From Sorex araneus (Eukaryota; Chordata; Mammalia; Eulipotyphla; Soricidae): 64,000 nucleotides of DNA. The notes beneath the pieces were generated by a model. That model did not search any database. It worked only from the letters and a program-made list of their open reading frames with translations, and was not told the origin of the DNA. The position numbers were made by a program, and so were the translations under genes. Each line of letters begins with the position of its first letter. Position 1 is the stretch's first letter. Of the stretch, positions 11,029 to 23,345 are shown one piece after another. The DNA is taken from contig NC_073303.1 in assembly GCF_027595985.1 (NCBI RefSeq), forward strand, positions 21,146,602 to 21,210,601, written 5' to 3'.

Positions 11029-14000
11029 AATGTAAATATGGCATTGTAAAACTTTCCTACCTGTCTCTAGGCAAATCAGGCATGTGCTTTTTTAGCTAGG
11101 CACTATCTCTTCTCACAAAACTGTGTCCCATTATGACTCAAGAAAAAATGAAAGTGAAGCTTTCACCCATATTACCCCTATCTAGTGCTGTCGGAATATG
11201 GTTTCCTTTGGTTCTTTGCTATTTTCATAATGAATGATGACAGCCTGCATGACTTAAATCATCAAAATTATTCATTCAGCATTCTAGATACTGGAAGGTT
11301 GAAATCAATAAATCAAGTTGCCTGATCCTTCCTTGCCTCTTCTAGTCTCTGATCGCACCAAATTCTCCCTTTCTTGGGTTCATTTGGCTCCACCCTCTCC
11401 CTCTATCCTCTACCTATACCCTCCCCCTGGGCTTCTCACTGTGTCCCCATGTGTCTTCTTCTTATTGCTCAGAAGGACACATCACTGGATTTAAGGCCTG
11501 TCAGACTATCTTGGACAAGTTGACCTTGAAATTCTTAATTTATTTACACTTACAAGATAAAATTCCCCAAATAAGTTTTTGCTCACAGGATCTGGGAAAT
11601 AGCCACAGCTTTGTTCTTTGTTGTGTGTGCCTGTTTGTGTGTGTCTGTTTTTTTTATGTATTTGTGTGTGCATGTGTGTGTGTATGCATGTGATTTGAGG
11701 GGGACAAGAGTGGCAATGGTCAGGCCAAAGTAATCACTGTGTTTCTTTTAAGAAGATTAAGAACTGAGGTCTTTGACAAGAGTGGAACTGCCTGTCCAAC
11801 ATTCTACACCTCTAAGTCCAAGGATTGGAGGCATAACCCGAAAGACCTGAGAAAGGAAACTGGACTTCAGCCATGAGAAATGGTAAGACTGATCCTCCAG
11901 GATTGTCTTGCTTACTCATTGATTCTATGTACTATCAGATATACGTGCATGAGAAAGAACTTTTGAGATGTATTTATATCAGTGGTGTATTGATCATTAT
12001 TGTATCTGCTACATAAGGGCTTCATCAGCCTTTTCCACTCACCACACTTTGTTGGCTCAAGAAAACTTTATGCGATCCTGGTATATACTGGTATAGAAAA
12101 TCAACATACAAATCCACAAATACAACATTCAATGATAATAAATTTTATTGTGAAGAAATTATTAAAATGACATGACCCTTTCCCCCCACCGCCACGGCTC
12201 CAGATTTCTGCTCTCTTTCTGAATCCATTGCACCTCATCTTTGCAGTGACTACTGCCTTCTCCATTTCCTGCTTGAATTATGTCTTCTTTCTCCTCTCTT
12301 CTCCCTAGCCCCCTATCCATTGCTTTCCGGGGCGGGGTGGGGGACTTCACAGAATTCCCAACAGATATTCCTTACCTGTACTTTTGGATCCCTCCAAATA
12401 CTGGCCAGCAAGTTGCCTTCCCTTCAGACTTCCCTCTGGCTTGAGCCACTGGCTAGTTGCAGTGCATTGTGGGAGCAATAAGAAGGCAAGTGTTGAGAAA
12501 TATCTACAGAGACCTCCCCGACTCTTTTCCCTTCTGTTTGCCCTTCACCTTGCCCACACCTTTGAGCTAATCCCTTTGTAAAACTTCTCCAGTGACTAAC
12601 GGCAGGGTGCCAGAGGTTTTCTTTGTTGGGGCCAGAAATAACAACCATGCTTCAAGTCTGCCCCTGGCTCTGTCTACTTGAAGGACAAATGCCCCATCCC
12701 AGAGAAAGGGAACCTTGTTGGTGGCACATGTTCCCCTCCCTGTCCCCCAGAGATTTGTGGTTGTCTGCATGTGAGACTCTGTTCTTTCTCTCCCAGGACA
12801 GGCTAAGTGGTGCTTTCTCGGCTCGTTTACCTGTGTTGACTTTGTCTTTGGAGACTGTTCAAACACCACCTGTAGGCTTTTGTTGATCTTCCCTGGCAGG
12901 GTAACTGCCTTGCTCTCTGTGCTTTCACATCCCAGGAGACACAGGAAGGTGAAGGTGTTTATCAGGGCAATTTGTTCCTCTGTTTTCCAGCTGCTTTTGA
13001 ACCCTTTGCAGGGGCTAGATTCTGTTTCCCTTTGTTCTTTGGCTGCTTCCTGATGTACCTGAGGGGCTTAATAACCTTCATTTGTGGAATGACTATACGT
13101 TCTTTCTTGTCTCATGTTCAATGAGATTCTGCAGTAGAATATTACCTCATTTGGGCAAGGATGCATGATATTTTCTGTTTTGAAGTGGGCTTCTTTATTT
13201 TACCCTCTTGACAACTGTGAAAGATGGTGATGGGAGACAACATTTTTGCTAAACTGAGAGTGTTCTTGGCAAAACTGTGCCACGTATCCACACCTCATGG
13301 TACCGAGTTTGGTCCTCTCTTCATGACTTTATTCGGTCTTTTGAGAAGCTGGATTAGAACAATAACAGCAACAACAGAACCAGGGCCAGGCTAGACGAAT
13401 TAGCACAAGTCCAAGGGCAACTTCAGATGAAAGGAGATTTAAGTGACACGGAAAGACGGTCCCTGAATCCTAACACATATCAAGAGCAGGTCTGAGCTAG
13501 TTTGTTTTCCGAAGGGCTTTATCAACAGACCTGGTTCCATTACTGAAATCCAAGCCCAAGAACTGTGTCTGACATTGGCTCTTGTGCCATCATCAGAACA
13601 CAGCAGTGGGATTAAAGTGAGTCAATGGACATCAAAAAGTATTCTGTGACCCTAGGGAAGGACAACCAGTGAGGAAAGAGTGGATTGTTCCTGTAATTGA
13701 AGCCATATTCCAGAAGAAAGTAATTTATAAGCAGTAGCACTAAGAAAGATACATTTGAAAGCACTTGGGACAATTTCTGATATGGCAAAGGTTCTTCTTC
13801 CTGTCTGCCTGGGCGCAGGCAGCATTTCTGTTGAAAGGGCTGCTTGCTTGTAAAGCTCATTTGTGATGACGTAACCAAAGGATTTCATCAGGCAGGGGGG
13901 TCTGAGAGCTCAGCTGCTACCAGCCTTTGGATCTTCTCCAGCAGAAATGGAAAATACAATGGAAATATGCCTGTTGTTTGAGGCTCAGGACACACTCAGT

Positions 14001-14251
14001 TTGAGGTATGGCACATGAAGGGTCAGAACCCTGTGGGAACCCTGTGTGAGAACCTGTCGTGGCCTCAGAATCGCCAGGGCAAAGCTCCAGCAAACACATA
14101 CACCCTGCAGTTGGGTGACTCTCTCTGTTCCCCACTGGAGATGGAGAAGTGAAGGAATGAAACAAGGAGGAAGTAAAGAAAACTCCTTTCTATGCCTCCA
14201 CCTTTCTCTCTCCAGCTTTCTTTATACATCAGTAATTGGGTCTGATGTCAA
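11029..14251. other. 3.2-kb stretch free of SINEs and L1
   Basis: One of the longest intervals in the window without a recognisable shrew retroposon. It holds a TG-rich imperfect tract at 11619-11693. No open frame shows splice signals or protein features I recognise. An LTR-like or old-repeat origin for 12350-12640 is possible but unproven. Confidence 0.55.
11619..11693. repeat. Imperfect (TG)n tract
   Basis: Interrupted TG runs with GCATGTGTGTGTGTATGCATG inside. An alternating purine-pyrimidine stretch that could adopt Z-DNA. Confidence 0.8.
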
Positions 14252-14266
14252 ATGATGATGGCTTTT

Positions 14267-14471
14267 GTTTTTCTTTTCTTTTTAAATTTTATTTTTTTTT
14301 TGAATCACTGTGAGATAGACCCTTACAAAGCTGTTCATGATTAGATTTCAGTCATACAGTATTCCAACACCCATCCCTCTATCAGCACACATTTCCCAGA
14401 ACCAGTGCCCCCAGGTTCTCTCCCATCATCCCCCACCCCCCACCCCCTGCCTGCCTCTATGGTGGGCGCTT

Positions 14472-14526
<55 letters not shown>

Positions 14527-14652
14527 TCCTTTGGTCATTGTGGTTTGCAATATTGATACTGAAAGGTTATCAAGAATATCCCTACTTTTAACACTCATAT
14601 CTTGTCCAGCGTCATTATTCCCAGCTATTATTGTCATACTGGTCTCTTCTCT
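14267..14652 (-). mobile_element. LINE-1 3' end, first of three stacked insertions
   Basis: T-rich inverted tail, TGAATCACTGTGAGATAG, GTTCATGATT, CATTTCCCAGAACCAG and the CT/CTGT tract, 5'-truncated at the right. Flanked by ATGATGATGGCTTTT (14252-14266) and ATGATGATGCCTTTT (14653-14667), a 15-bp target-site duplication with one mismatch. Confidence 0.9.
14472..14530. repeat. (CTGT)n(CT)n microsatellite inside L1
   Basis: About 10 CTGT units followed by CT units, at the place where the other L1 3' ends of this window carry a short CT run. Confidence 0.97.
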
Positions 14653-14667
14653 ATGATGATGCCTTTT

Positions 14668-15326
14668 TTTAACGTGGCTTATTTATTTATTTATTAATTT
14701 ATTATTTTTTATTAGTGAATCACCATGAGTTACAGTTACAAACTTATGAACTTTCATGTTTGCATTTTGTTTTCATCCCTCCATCAGTGCCCAGTCTCCT
14801 CCACCAATGTTCCCAGTATCCCTCCCACCCTCCTACCCCATCTCCCCCACCCCACCCCATCTCTGTGGCAGGGCATTCCCTTTTGTTCTCTCTCTCCTTT
14901 GGGGTGTTGTGGTTTGCAACAGAGGCACTGTGTGGCCATCGTGTTTGGTCTATATTCTATTTTCAGAGTGCATCTCCCATCTCGTACGGGTCCTCAAACC
15001 ACACTTTACCTGGTGTTCCCTTCTCTATGCGAGCTGCCCCTTCTTCCAGCGTGTGAGGCCAGCTTCCAAGCCTTGGAGCCACCCTCCTGGTACTTATCTC
15101 TACTATTCTTGGGTGTTAGTCTCCTATTCTGTTATTTTATATTTCACAGATGAGTGCAATCTTTCCATGCCTGTCCCTCTCTTTCTGACTCATTTCACTT
15201 AGCATGATACTTTCCATATTGATCCACTTATAGGCAAAGGTCATGACTTCATCTTTCCTAACAGCAGCATAGTATTCCATTGTGTAGATGTACCAAAGTT
15301 TCTTTAACCAGTCATCTGTTCTTGTA
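14668..15326 (-). mobile_element. LINE-1 3' end, second stacked insertion
   Basis: Inverted AT-rich tail, then TAGTGAATCACCATGAGTTACAG and the whole 3' UTR. It reaches the ORF2 C-terminus (AGCATAGTATTCCATTGTG...GTACCAAAGTTTC) and TCATCTGTTC. The target duplication ATGATGCCTTTT lies at 14656-14667 and 15327-15338. Confidence 0.92.
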
Positions 15327-15338
15327 ATGATGCCTTTT

Positions 15339-15527
15339 GGATTGAAGAGATAGAACAGCAGAGAAGGTGCTTGCCTTGCACGGAGCTAACCAGGTTCAAC
15401 CCTGATACCCTATATGGCCCCCACAAGCAGGCCAGGAGGGATCCCTGAGTGCAGAACCAGGAGTGAGCCCTGAGCACTGCCAGGTGTGACCCAAAATAAC
15501 CTCCCCTCACCCCTAAGAAAAATAATC
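15339..15527 (+). mobile_element. SOR SINE type I, third stacked insertion
   Basis: Head GAGATAGAACAGCAGAGAAGG, B-box region AGGTTCAACCC, body CCTATATGGCCCCC and AGAGTGAGCCCTGAGCACTGCCAGGTG-like blocks, then an A-rich tail. Flanked by ATGATGCCTTTT at 15327-15338 and 15528-15539 (12 bp, exact). Confidence 0.9.
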
Positions 15528-15539
15528 ATGATGCCTTTT

Positions 15540-15759
15540 AACCCAAAGAATTGCTCTGTGGAAAACCTATTCAAGTGGTATTGTAAGAAAAGTAGACAAG
15601 GATCTGGAAAGAAATCTAACTGGCTAATAATAAAGAAAGTACTGATTCAGTCTGATTAGTAGAACTTTAAAATTTAAACTATTTGAAAAACAATAAAATG
15701 TACATGCTTATAATATACATGACAAGATTCAAAATGGTGCTGATGGTGATATCTGATCC
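15540..15759. other. Short non-coding stretch
   Basis: AT-rich; nothing recognised. Confidence 0.5.
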
Positions 15760-15932
15760 TTGGCTTTGTTTTGGGGTTACATTCAATGTGCTCAGGGCTT
15801 ACTCCTGACTCTGAGCTCAGGGACTACTCTTGGTCATACTAGGGGCATGAGTTGTGGATCTGGGGATTGAACCCTAGGGTGATGCATATAAGGCAAGTAC
15901 GACTTTACCCATTGTACTATTTCTCTGACTCC
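15760..15932 (-). mobile_element. SOR SINE type I
   Basis: TTTGGGGTTACATTCAATGTGCTCAGG, CTGAGCTCAGGGACTACTCTTGG, GGGGATTGAACCCTAGGG (reverse B box) and CATTGTACTATTTCTCTGACTCC (reverse head). Moderately diverged. Confidence 0.88.
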
Positions 15933-16696
15933 TGGAAGTTTCTGATCTTAAAAAGAGCAACATGTCTCCTCTACTCCCTGTCAAGATATATTTAACCTAT
16001 ATATTTACTATATATTTAATCTATGAAGTGCATGCATTTATTTTCCCCTATCTAAATGATAAAATATGGAAAGAAAACTGTCTAAATGGTAGGTGTGGTC
16101 TTTGCTGGGAGGTGGGATTCGGATGTGTTTTATTTTCTCCCTTGTACTTCATTTTCTAAACTTCATGAGTTTAAATCAGAAAGTAACTCTATAAACAACA
16201 CTGAAAATCACTTAGTGGCTTTTTCTTCTTTCCAATGTAAAATCCAGACCCTTGTGTGCAGTCAGGGGAGTCTTTATGCCTCACAGACCTATTGAATTTC
16301 TGGTAGGTTTCCCAGGGTGTGATTCCTTCCAATCCTTGTGCATTGCTGCCCTGTCTGCCTCAATAACTTTCCTCTCCTTGTCGCCTTTGACATACTTGAA
16401 AGCTCTTTCTATCCTCCTTCACTTCAGTCTTGCTGTACTCATTCCTCTAGACCTGGGGTGTTGTCCCAGGATTGAGGTGATGCTCATTCCCCCCGTGTTG
16501 ATTGTTGCCGCTGCTGGCTCAAGGATGAACCCCTCATTGGGAAATAGCCTGGGCCTACGGGCACTACCTCATCGGTGGTCATGCCTTCCTCTAATGAACA
16601 GGCAAAAGGCCTGGCCCTGGTCTCAATCAAGACTGCTCTGAACGGCCATTTCAGCATCAACAGCCCTGGAAGGTTCATACGCTCCCCCACTGCTTC
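15933..16696. other. Non-coding stretch with possible L2 remnant
   Basis: 16310-16445 (TGCATTGCTGCCCTGTCTGCC, TTGACATACTTGAAAGCTC) has the flavour of an old L2 fragment. The rest is unassigned. Confidence 0.35.
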
Positions 16697-17060
16697 TTTT
16701 TTTAAAATTAAAAAAAATTATTGAATCACTGTGAGACATACCATTACAAAGCTGTCCATGATTAAGTTTCAGTCATATAATGTCCCAATACTCATTCCTC
16801 TACCAGTGCACATTTCCCACCACCAATGGGCCCAGTTTCCCTCCCCCCCCAGCAGTCCCCACCAATCTGCTGTCTCTATGGCAAGCACTCCCCCCCTCCT
16901 CTTTCTCTCTCTCTCTCTTATGGTTTTCAGTACAGATACTGAGAGGCTGTTCTGTTTGTTCCTTTACCTATTTTCAGCATGCAGTTTTATCCAAAGTAAT
17001 CATCTCCAGCTATCTTTGTTGTGGTGGTCCCTTCTCTATCCCAACTGCCTTCTCCCCCAG
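16697..17060 (-). mobile_element. LINE-1 3' end
   Basis: TTATTGAATCACTGTGAGACAT, CAAAGCTGTCCATGATTAAG, CACATTTCCCACCACCAATG, CT-rich run, GATACTGAGAGGCTGTTCTG and TCCCTTCTCTATCCC, in the order of the other minus-strand copies. The right end is truncated. Confidence 0.9.
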
Positions 17061-17319
17061 CATTGAAGGCTGGCTTTCAAATGTGGAGGCCCTTTTAGAG
17101 CTACCTGCTTTGCAATTAAACCTCTCTTCTGCCCAGCCTCCTTACCTCTCTCCTTTGCAAGTGAAAACCCAGCAGGAGCCCCCATCCCCCCAAAACACAT
17201 TTGTCTCCCAGTCTATTTTGGGTGGGGAGCTCAACAGAGGATTCGTCCTGTGAAGAATTCACTACATCACCTCTGTAATAAGAGCCCCCCATTCAAGGGA
17301 GCACTCCAGGCCTCTCCAA
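17061..17319. other. Short non-coding stretch
   Basis: Nothing recognised beyond the distal L1 edge. Confidence 0.45.
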
Positions 17320-17425
17320 GTTCCTGGCAGGACTTGGAGGACTATATGGAATGTCAAAGATTGAATCCTGGTCTAATGGGTGCAAGACAAATACTCAACT
17401 TAAGTTGCATTGCTCCAGCGCCTCC
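17320..17425 (-). mobile_element. SOR SINE fragment
   Basis: GGACTATATGGAATG, AAGATTGAATCCTGG (reverse B box), GTGCAAGACAAATACTCAAC and GCATTGCTCCAGCGCC (reverse head). The distal body is missing. Confidence 0.7.
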
Positions 17426-19269
17426 CTAAAAAACTCTCTTTTGAAAAAAAAATGTAATTATAATACTTTGGGTCACCTGCTTACTGTAGTGTTGACATTT
17501 ATGATTGTGTTGTACATAATTTCCTTGTCTCCAAGTCACCAAAAAAGTCTAAGACCTTGACTAATGTCCTTATGTGAGGGCCAGTCTTCTCCCTCATTGG
17601 TCTCTCCCTTCTCCTCCTTGGCATTCTTATGTTTATAAGAAAGGATTTTTCTTAAGTAGGCACCATTTGGGTGTATCTGTGAAGTGGAGCTGAATTGTTG
17701 GTGACTCCCAGTTTATCTGCTATCTTCTACCAACTCTGATTCTCAGTGCTTAAGTGGGGGTAGAACACTTGAAGGCAAATCAACTTGGATAAGCCCAGAG
17801 GTCTTCTTGATGCCACATTAGGAGGTATGTTAGGGTTTCTGGTGCATAAGATTTTACTGCAAGCCTTGGTCCATGAGAAGAGCAACCCCTCCTTGAGGAG
17901 ATTTCCTCTTGAATGCATTCATTTCCCTCAGACTGAGCAGTTGGAAGGAACCCCAGTTTTACATGCTATGACCCAGGCACTGGTAGTATGTGTGCATGAA
18001 TTCTTGCATGTTGGAGAAAGTTAGTCCAAAAAACAAAAAGACTGTCTAGTATGGGTGTTAATGGAAGCTTTTCTTCCTCACTTCCTTCCTTCCAGAACCT
18101 CTGAAGCTTCTGGATTCTCTGCTTCCTTTCCTTTCATTCATGGGAGCAAGTAGAGACATCAGACTACATGAAGAAGCCGAACAGCCTGGCTTTGCCTTTT
18201 TATCTTTCTCTCTTTGGGAATTTCTGGAGAAAGGGTCACAGCCAATTAATTCCTTCAAGTCTTAAGTGTTAGGGGCAGCTCTTCCAAAGACCAAGTTTCC
18301 TCTTTTCTAGCACAGCTGAAACTGTCCAGGGGACTTGGGCACTGGTACAACATCAACAAGTCCACAGATCTAAAGCCATAATCTCCCCTCAAGGATTTGT
18401 TAATTAAAAAAAATAATAAAGTTTGGTTTTTAACCTCTAGCTGGATATTTGTTTGCCTCTTTATTGTTCTGAGTTTGAGGAGAGAACAAAGGTTCTATGT
18501 CTTAGGGTCCCAAAAATGTCAGTATCAATTGTACGGCCTTCAACAACTGTCTGCTGTGGATAAGGAGTGACTCTTGGTGGGTAGCCAAACATTTGGGAGA
18601 GGAACAAAGATGAGCTTAGTCAAAATACTATGCGGGCAAACTTTGAGTGATTACGGTTTGAGTGATTCAGAAAGATCCTGACTCACTTAGAGATCTTGAA
18701 GACAAAGGAGAGATCTTCTTGATAAGTCACCCTCTTTCAGTGACAGTCAGAATAGTCATAGAACCATCCCGTTTCCTCCCAGAAGTCTTTCCTGTTCCCA
18801 TAAGCTGTTAAGCAGAAGTAACGGTGTGAGCAGAAAACTTAGCTATTAGTAGAATAGTTCACTTCTCCATACTAAAATTCAGCCCCTATCTGACTTCTGG
18901 GACTAAAAAATCATCTGTCTTCCAAAGTTCTACACCCATGGCCAGAATTTTGTGTATGATATCTTGTTATTCCAAACTGATTTTATTCTTGCTTAGTTGT
19001 GGCAGGTGTTCTTGCTCTTTGTGTATTTTGTCTCCAATGTCAAAGTTTCAAAGTTCTCTTTAGTCTCAGGGCCACACTCTTCTATGTCCTTGTATTTTGC
19101 TTGACCCTCCAGGAGTCTTGTATAGAATTAACTTGCATTTGGTAATGTGAGAGGAATGAAGTGCACCAGATAGGAACCAACAAAGTTTACTGTTTCCAAG
19201 TTTGTGGTAACAAGAGATATAGCTACCGTCATCTTCGGTATTTTTGAGAGGGGAAGAAGTTTGGGCCAC
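17426..19269. other. 1.8-kb stretch with nothing recognised
   Basis: No shrew SINE or L1 and no supported gene. Scattered short frames only. Confidence 0.55.
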
Positions 19270-19385
19270 CTGTGGTTCTCAGGAGCGACCCCTCTCACTT
19301 TTTAGAGGACCGTATGTGCTTCTGGGGATTTTAACAGGAGTTCAGTTGCATGCAAGGTAAATGATTTATCTGCTGTTTTTGCGTT
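19270..19385 (-). mobile_element. SOR SINE fragment, diverged
   Basis: TTCTCAGGAGCGACCCCTCTC, GAGGACCGTATGTGCTTCTGGGGATT and CAGTTGCATGCAAGGTAAATG match inverted body and head with gaps. Confidence 0.55.
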
Positions 19386-19959
19386 TTTGCAAGAGATTCA
19401 ATAGCAGGCAGAGAAGTAGGAAGAAAAAATGGTGGAAAAGAAGCTTTAGGTGTCTCATTGGAGACGGCTGACATGCAGAGGCTGGAGATAGGGTGATTTG
19501 AAGCTGGTATGCAATATGGTTGTTTGGCCATGCTTCTTTGAATTTCTCTGGCTGATCACAAAGCTTAGAGGTCAGTAGAGATTCCAGTTAGTAATCTGGA
19601 ATTACTGGATTCCAGGAAATACACAGTCAATTGTTGGAGAGATAATTTGATTTTCTGAGTTGTTAGAGAGAGGGTGCCTCCCTTCAAGTCTGACAGTGGA
19701 TTGACTTCTGGATGGTGACTGTAAATTGCACATCAGAATTTTGCTTTTATAGATGATTTGGCATGGTCTATTGAGGTACCAACAATATTGGTTGATTAAC
19801 TGACTGCTCTGACTATAGTTTGAAGTGTTTCCTTTGAAATGGTTTCCTTTCCTTTCCTCTTGAAGATTATGGATCAATTTATTCGATAAATACTTTCATT
19901 CTATTTTCTGTAACAAGGCCTTAGGAACAACAAAAGGGAAGAAAACATTCTATGTGTTA
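19386..19959. other. Non-coding stretch, nothing recognised
   Basis: AT-rich, no repeat assigned. It forms the left flank of the LTR. Confidence 0.5.
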
Positions 19960-20450
19960 TGTTGGGGACCAGTATTTCCCCAACATGCCCAGACATATTG
20001 CACATGGGGTCCGGGCAGACATGGGGCGAAGGATGATGGGTACTCAAAGAAACCACTCTGGGAGACAGCTGATGGCCGCTCACCTTATTGACAATTACAC
20101 ACATATCTTATAGAGGGTCTTGGCTTAAGAGTGTGGTCCAATCACATGAAGTTTAGCATGACTGACCTATCACCTTCCCAACTCTGCTTTGCCCGGGCCC
20201 AATCCCAAATAGGGCTAGGTGCTGCAGTTAGGAATGACTCGCTAAGCGTAGGTGACAATTCTTTTGGGGTTGGGTGAGACTCAAGGTCAGATACCTGGTG
20301 CTTGTCAAATGTGCCCAGACACCGCCTACGGGGTCCCTATGCAGGGACAGGTCTTATCTGCTGTGCGGGGACAGATCTTATCTGCCCTGGCATCTGTTGC
20401 CATGCTCCACAGTGCTTCTTCTCTTCTCAACGGTTTTGAAGTCTAGGACC
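19960..20450 (-). mobile_element. ERV-type LTR, probably solo
   Basis: Read on the minus strand, the element shows a U3 with a duplicated 22-bp unit (20341-20362 and 20365-20386), each containing AGATAAG. A TATA-like TATAAGA (20112-20106) and a polyadenylation-like AATAAG (20089-20084) follow. Then comes a U5-like stretch ending CCCCAACA at 19960. No gag, pol or env frames flank it, so it looks like a solo LTR of a betaretrovirus-like ERV. The U3 end (right boundary) is uncertain and no target duplication was confirmed. Confidence 0.6.
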
Positions 20451-22794
20451 ATGTAAGAAAAGCAGAGTCAGTATTTCCAGCTGGAAATGAGGATAGGTCA
20501 GCCACTGTTCATGATGATGAGAGGCAGTTCAGAGACTTGGCCCTGGTCGCACTGCTCCGTGGACAGCGAAAGGGCCAGAACTGGACTAGGTCTGTGGCTG
20601 TCTCCAGCACCAGCCTACTGAATGTTCCTGTAACTCATTGGGGTAAAAAGGGAGAAGACCAATAGAGGTCTTGTGTGGTTTTTCTAAAAATTAGAAAATG
20701 AGGCCCTTGGAAGAGCACTTCTTTAAGAAGTCTTGAGTCAGTTGATGTATGGTGGGAACCAAGTAAGTCTCCCCTTTCTATTTTTTTTCAATCTTTCTTA
20801 AAAGTATTTTATTGGATTTTCTATCTTTTGGATATTAATACTTGTTTTTAAACAAAGAGAGCTGAGTGGTAGGTACTGTGTCCAATAATCCATGATTTCC
20901 AGGTACAAGATCACCGTAAAGATTTCCTTTATGTCAGCAAAATCCCTTGTAGGCAGGGAATCCTCTTCACTTGCCAGAGGCAGCTGGTGATCTCATGAAC
21001 TGTGACCTAGGATTCGCAGCAACCTCTAAGGCATTTCTCAGACAGCAGGTTCCAAACCTCAACCACCAGGTTAGTAGTGATCTCTGAAGGGGTGCATCCC
21101 TGGCTAAACCTCCAAGCCAAAGCTTTCAGGCTGTGCTCAGTCACAACCAGGAGGTCCCCCATGAATACCTCCATGGTCCCGCAGTCCATGTGCATGGGTC
21201 TGGGGCCTGACAACCAGCAGTTATGTAAGGGAAATGTAGAGCTCCTGGGATGTTGGGGTTGTCCCCTTGTGCGTGGGTTCCCTGCAGTCTAGCACAATTC
21301 TCCAGGACCGCCATGCTTCCTGCACAAAGAGCAAGTCTCCCCTTTCTAAGAGACGTGCTCTATGGCTTCCTGGTGCCAGGTAGCAAAGCGACACAAACTA
21401 GTGGTCTCAAAAGTCTCATTGCCCCCAAATGTAGCTTCTGGAAGTTCTGAAAACAATGACAATAACAAGTCAGGAGGGTCACACTCCTCCCGAAACCTTC
21501 AGGAGAGAAGTCTCCTGACTTCCGGTGGGAGCTGGCAATCTTGGGAATTCCTTGGTATGTGGATGCTCTATTCCCACTTCCATCTAAGTTATCGCTGGTG
21601 CTCTCCCGGCATACCACTGCTTCTGTGCCCGGTGTTAAGTTTCCCTCTTCTTCTCAGGCCACCAGTCCTATGGCATGAAGGATCCCTCCTTCTACAGGAG
21701 GACTTCATCGTAAGTGATTTCATCTGCAATGATCCTATTTCCAGACAAAATTTTGTTCTGGGATACTGAGCACTAGAACTCTAATGCAATCTCTTAGGAG
21801 AGACGAGAAGCCAAACATAACACCAGTGCTGGACAATGGTACTTCCTTTTCACAGGACCCTGCACTTGTGAACTGTTGGCCTCCCATCTCTTCCCAGGCC
21901 CGCCAGCACTTGGCTGGTGACTAAACGGTGCTGTTCTGAGAAGCCTGCTGACGAGTCCTGCTGCATCAGGCAATTCTGAGGGGTGAGTAATAAGAAGTTT
22001 TCATTGAAAATAAAGCTACTCTGTGCCTTTGTAAATATGTGTCACAGGGTTTGAAGAACCAATGTACTCAACCCACTGCAGAACGTTGGTGGAACTATTA
22101 AGTAAATTACACACATTTGTCTTTTTTTGGGAACCTCTTATTCACAATTCCCACTGAGTCTCATTTTCCTGGGGGAGTGTTCCCTCCCCCACCAATTCAT
22201 TTCAGCACTTACCCTTGCCTAATTCTAACGTTCATGCTGTCCTGAAGTCTTTGTGCCAACTCAGTCACCTTGGTTAGTCATCTCCCACCACTTTTCATTC
22301 TTCCTCCTTCAGGAAGTAATGTTTTTGCTCAGGTAAAAGCATCACAGGAAGCGTGCTGCCTGTTTGATGAGTCATTCCTTTGCCTCTTGCCATTTTTAAA
22401 TGTTAAAAGGTGGGAGTCCTCTTGTTAAGAGCTTTGGTGAATGGGGATGGTCAGTGGGGATGAGAGAATGCAATCATCAGACACTTCCAACTTATAGCAG
22501 AGCAACCTCCTTTATGGATTTTTCTTGCTCTTTTGAGAGGTGGCACATAATTTTTATGGTGCCTGGCACCCACAGGGTTGACTTCCCTGGTCTCTAAGGA
22601 CAGGCCCATCCTTCCTGTTTGCTGTGCAATGAGCAGGTCAGGATGGATACCATGTGTCGATTTCACTAGCTTCCTTGTGGATTCAGTCCTTAGGTTCAGA
22701 TCGTGATGGAGATGAGATAAATCTGAACTCATTCAATTGTTTGACTCCCCGAGAGTAATTTGGGATAAATTGAATTCTCAGCATTCTGTTTCCC
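20451..22794. other. 2.3-kb stretch, unassigned
   Basis: No SINE or L1 recognised. Both strands carry moderate frames around 21000-21770, with no recognisable domains or splice context. Part of it may be further ancient repeat next to the LTR. Confidence 0.4.
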
Positions 22795-22962
22795 CCCACC
22801 CCCTTGGGGTGGGAGCACACCCAGCAATGCTCAGGGCTGACTCCTGGCTCTGCGCTCAGGGATCACTCGTGGCAGGCTCAGGGGTCCATACGGGCTGATA
22901 GGGATTGAACGCAGGTCAGCCACATGAAAGGAAAAAACCCTACATGGTGTGCTGTCACCCCA
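22795..22962 (-). mobile_element. SOR SINE type I
   Basis: GGGAGCACACCCAGCAATGC, CTCCTGGCTCTGCGCTCAGGGATCACTC, GGGATTGAACGCAGGTCAGCC and CATGAAAGGAAAAAACCC: inverted tail-body-B box-head. The body is well kept. Confidence 0.9.
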
Positions 22963-22989
22963 TTTCTGTGGATCCTCAACATTCTTCTG

Positions 22990-23345
22990 TTGAAGTCTTA
23001 AGACTCAGTAACTCAGAATGTAACCAGAATATGCAATAGCATCTTTCAAGAGGCAATAAATTAAAATAAAACTAAAATCTTAAAGAAGGGCTCTAATCTA
23101 ATGTAACTGATGTCCTTATAGGGGAAAAAAGGAGATTGGAACAGAAAAACAGAGCAGACTGTGTGAGGACAGAGGCAAAGAACAGCTATCTTCAAACCAA
23201 GGAGAGAGGCTGCAGCAGGAACCAACACACAGACACCTTGACCTCTGCCTTCCAAAACCATGAAACAACAAATATATCGAAGTAACCCAGTTTTTGCACT
23301 TTCTTATAGCATCCTGATGCAGTCTAAATTGTATATAAACTAAAA
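22990..23345 (+). mobile_element. Ancient MaLR/MLT-like LTR repeat
   Basis: Order of blocks: TTGAAGTCTTAAGACTCAGTAACTCAGAATG, TCTAATGTAACTGATGTCCTTATA, GTGAGGACAGAGGCAAAGAACAGC, CCAAGGAGAGAGGC, CACCTTGACCTCTGCCTTCC, then the AACAACAAATATATCGAAG-type 3' end. This matches a widespread ancient mammalian LTR-like repeat. The subfamily name is not certain. Confidence 0.5.

Noticed and set aside
14725..15202. Overlapping frames of 113-148 codons
   Set aside because: They lie antisense across an L1 3' UTR, and similar frames recur in other L1 copies.
19960..20450. Full endogenous provirus
   Set aside because: No second LTR, primer-binding site or gag/pol/env-like frames are seen on either side; solo LTR preferred.
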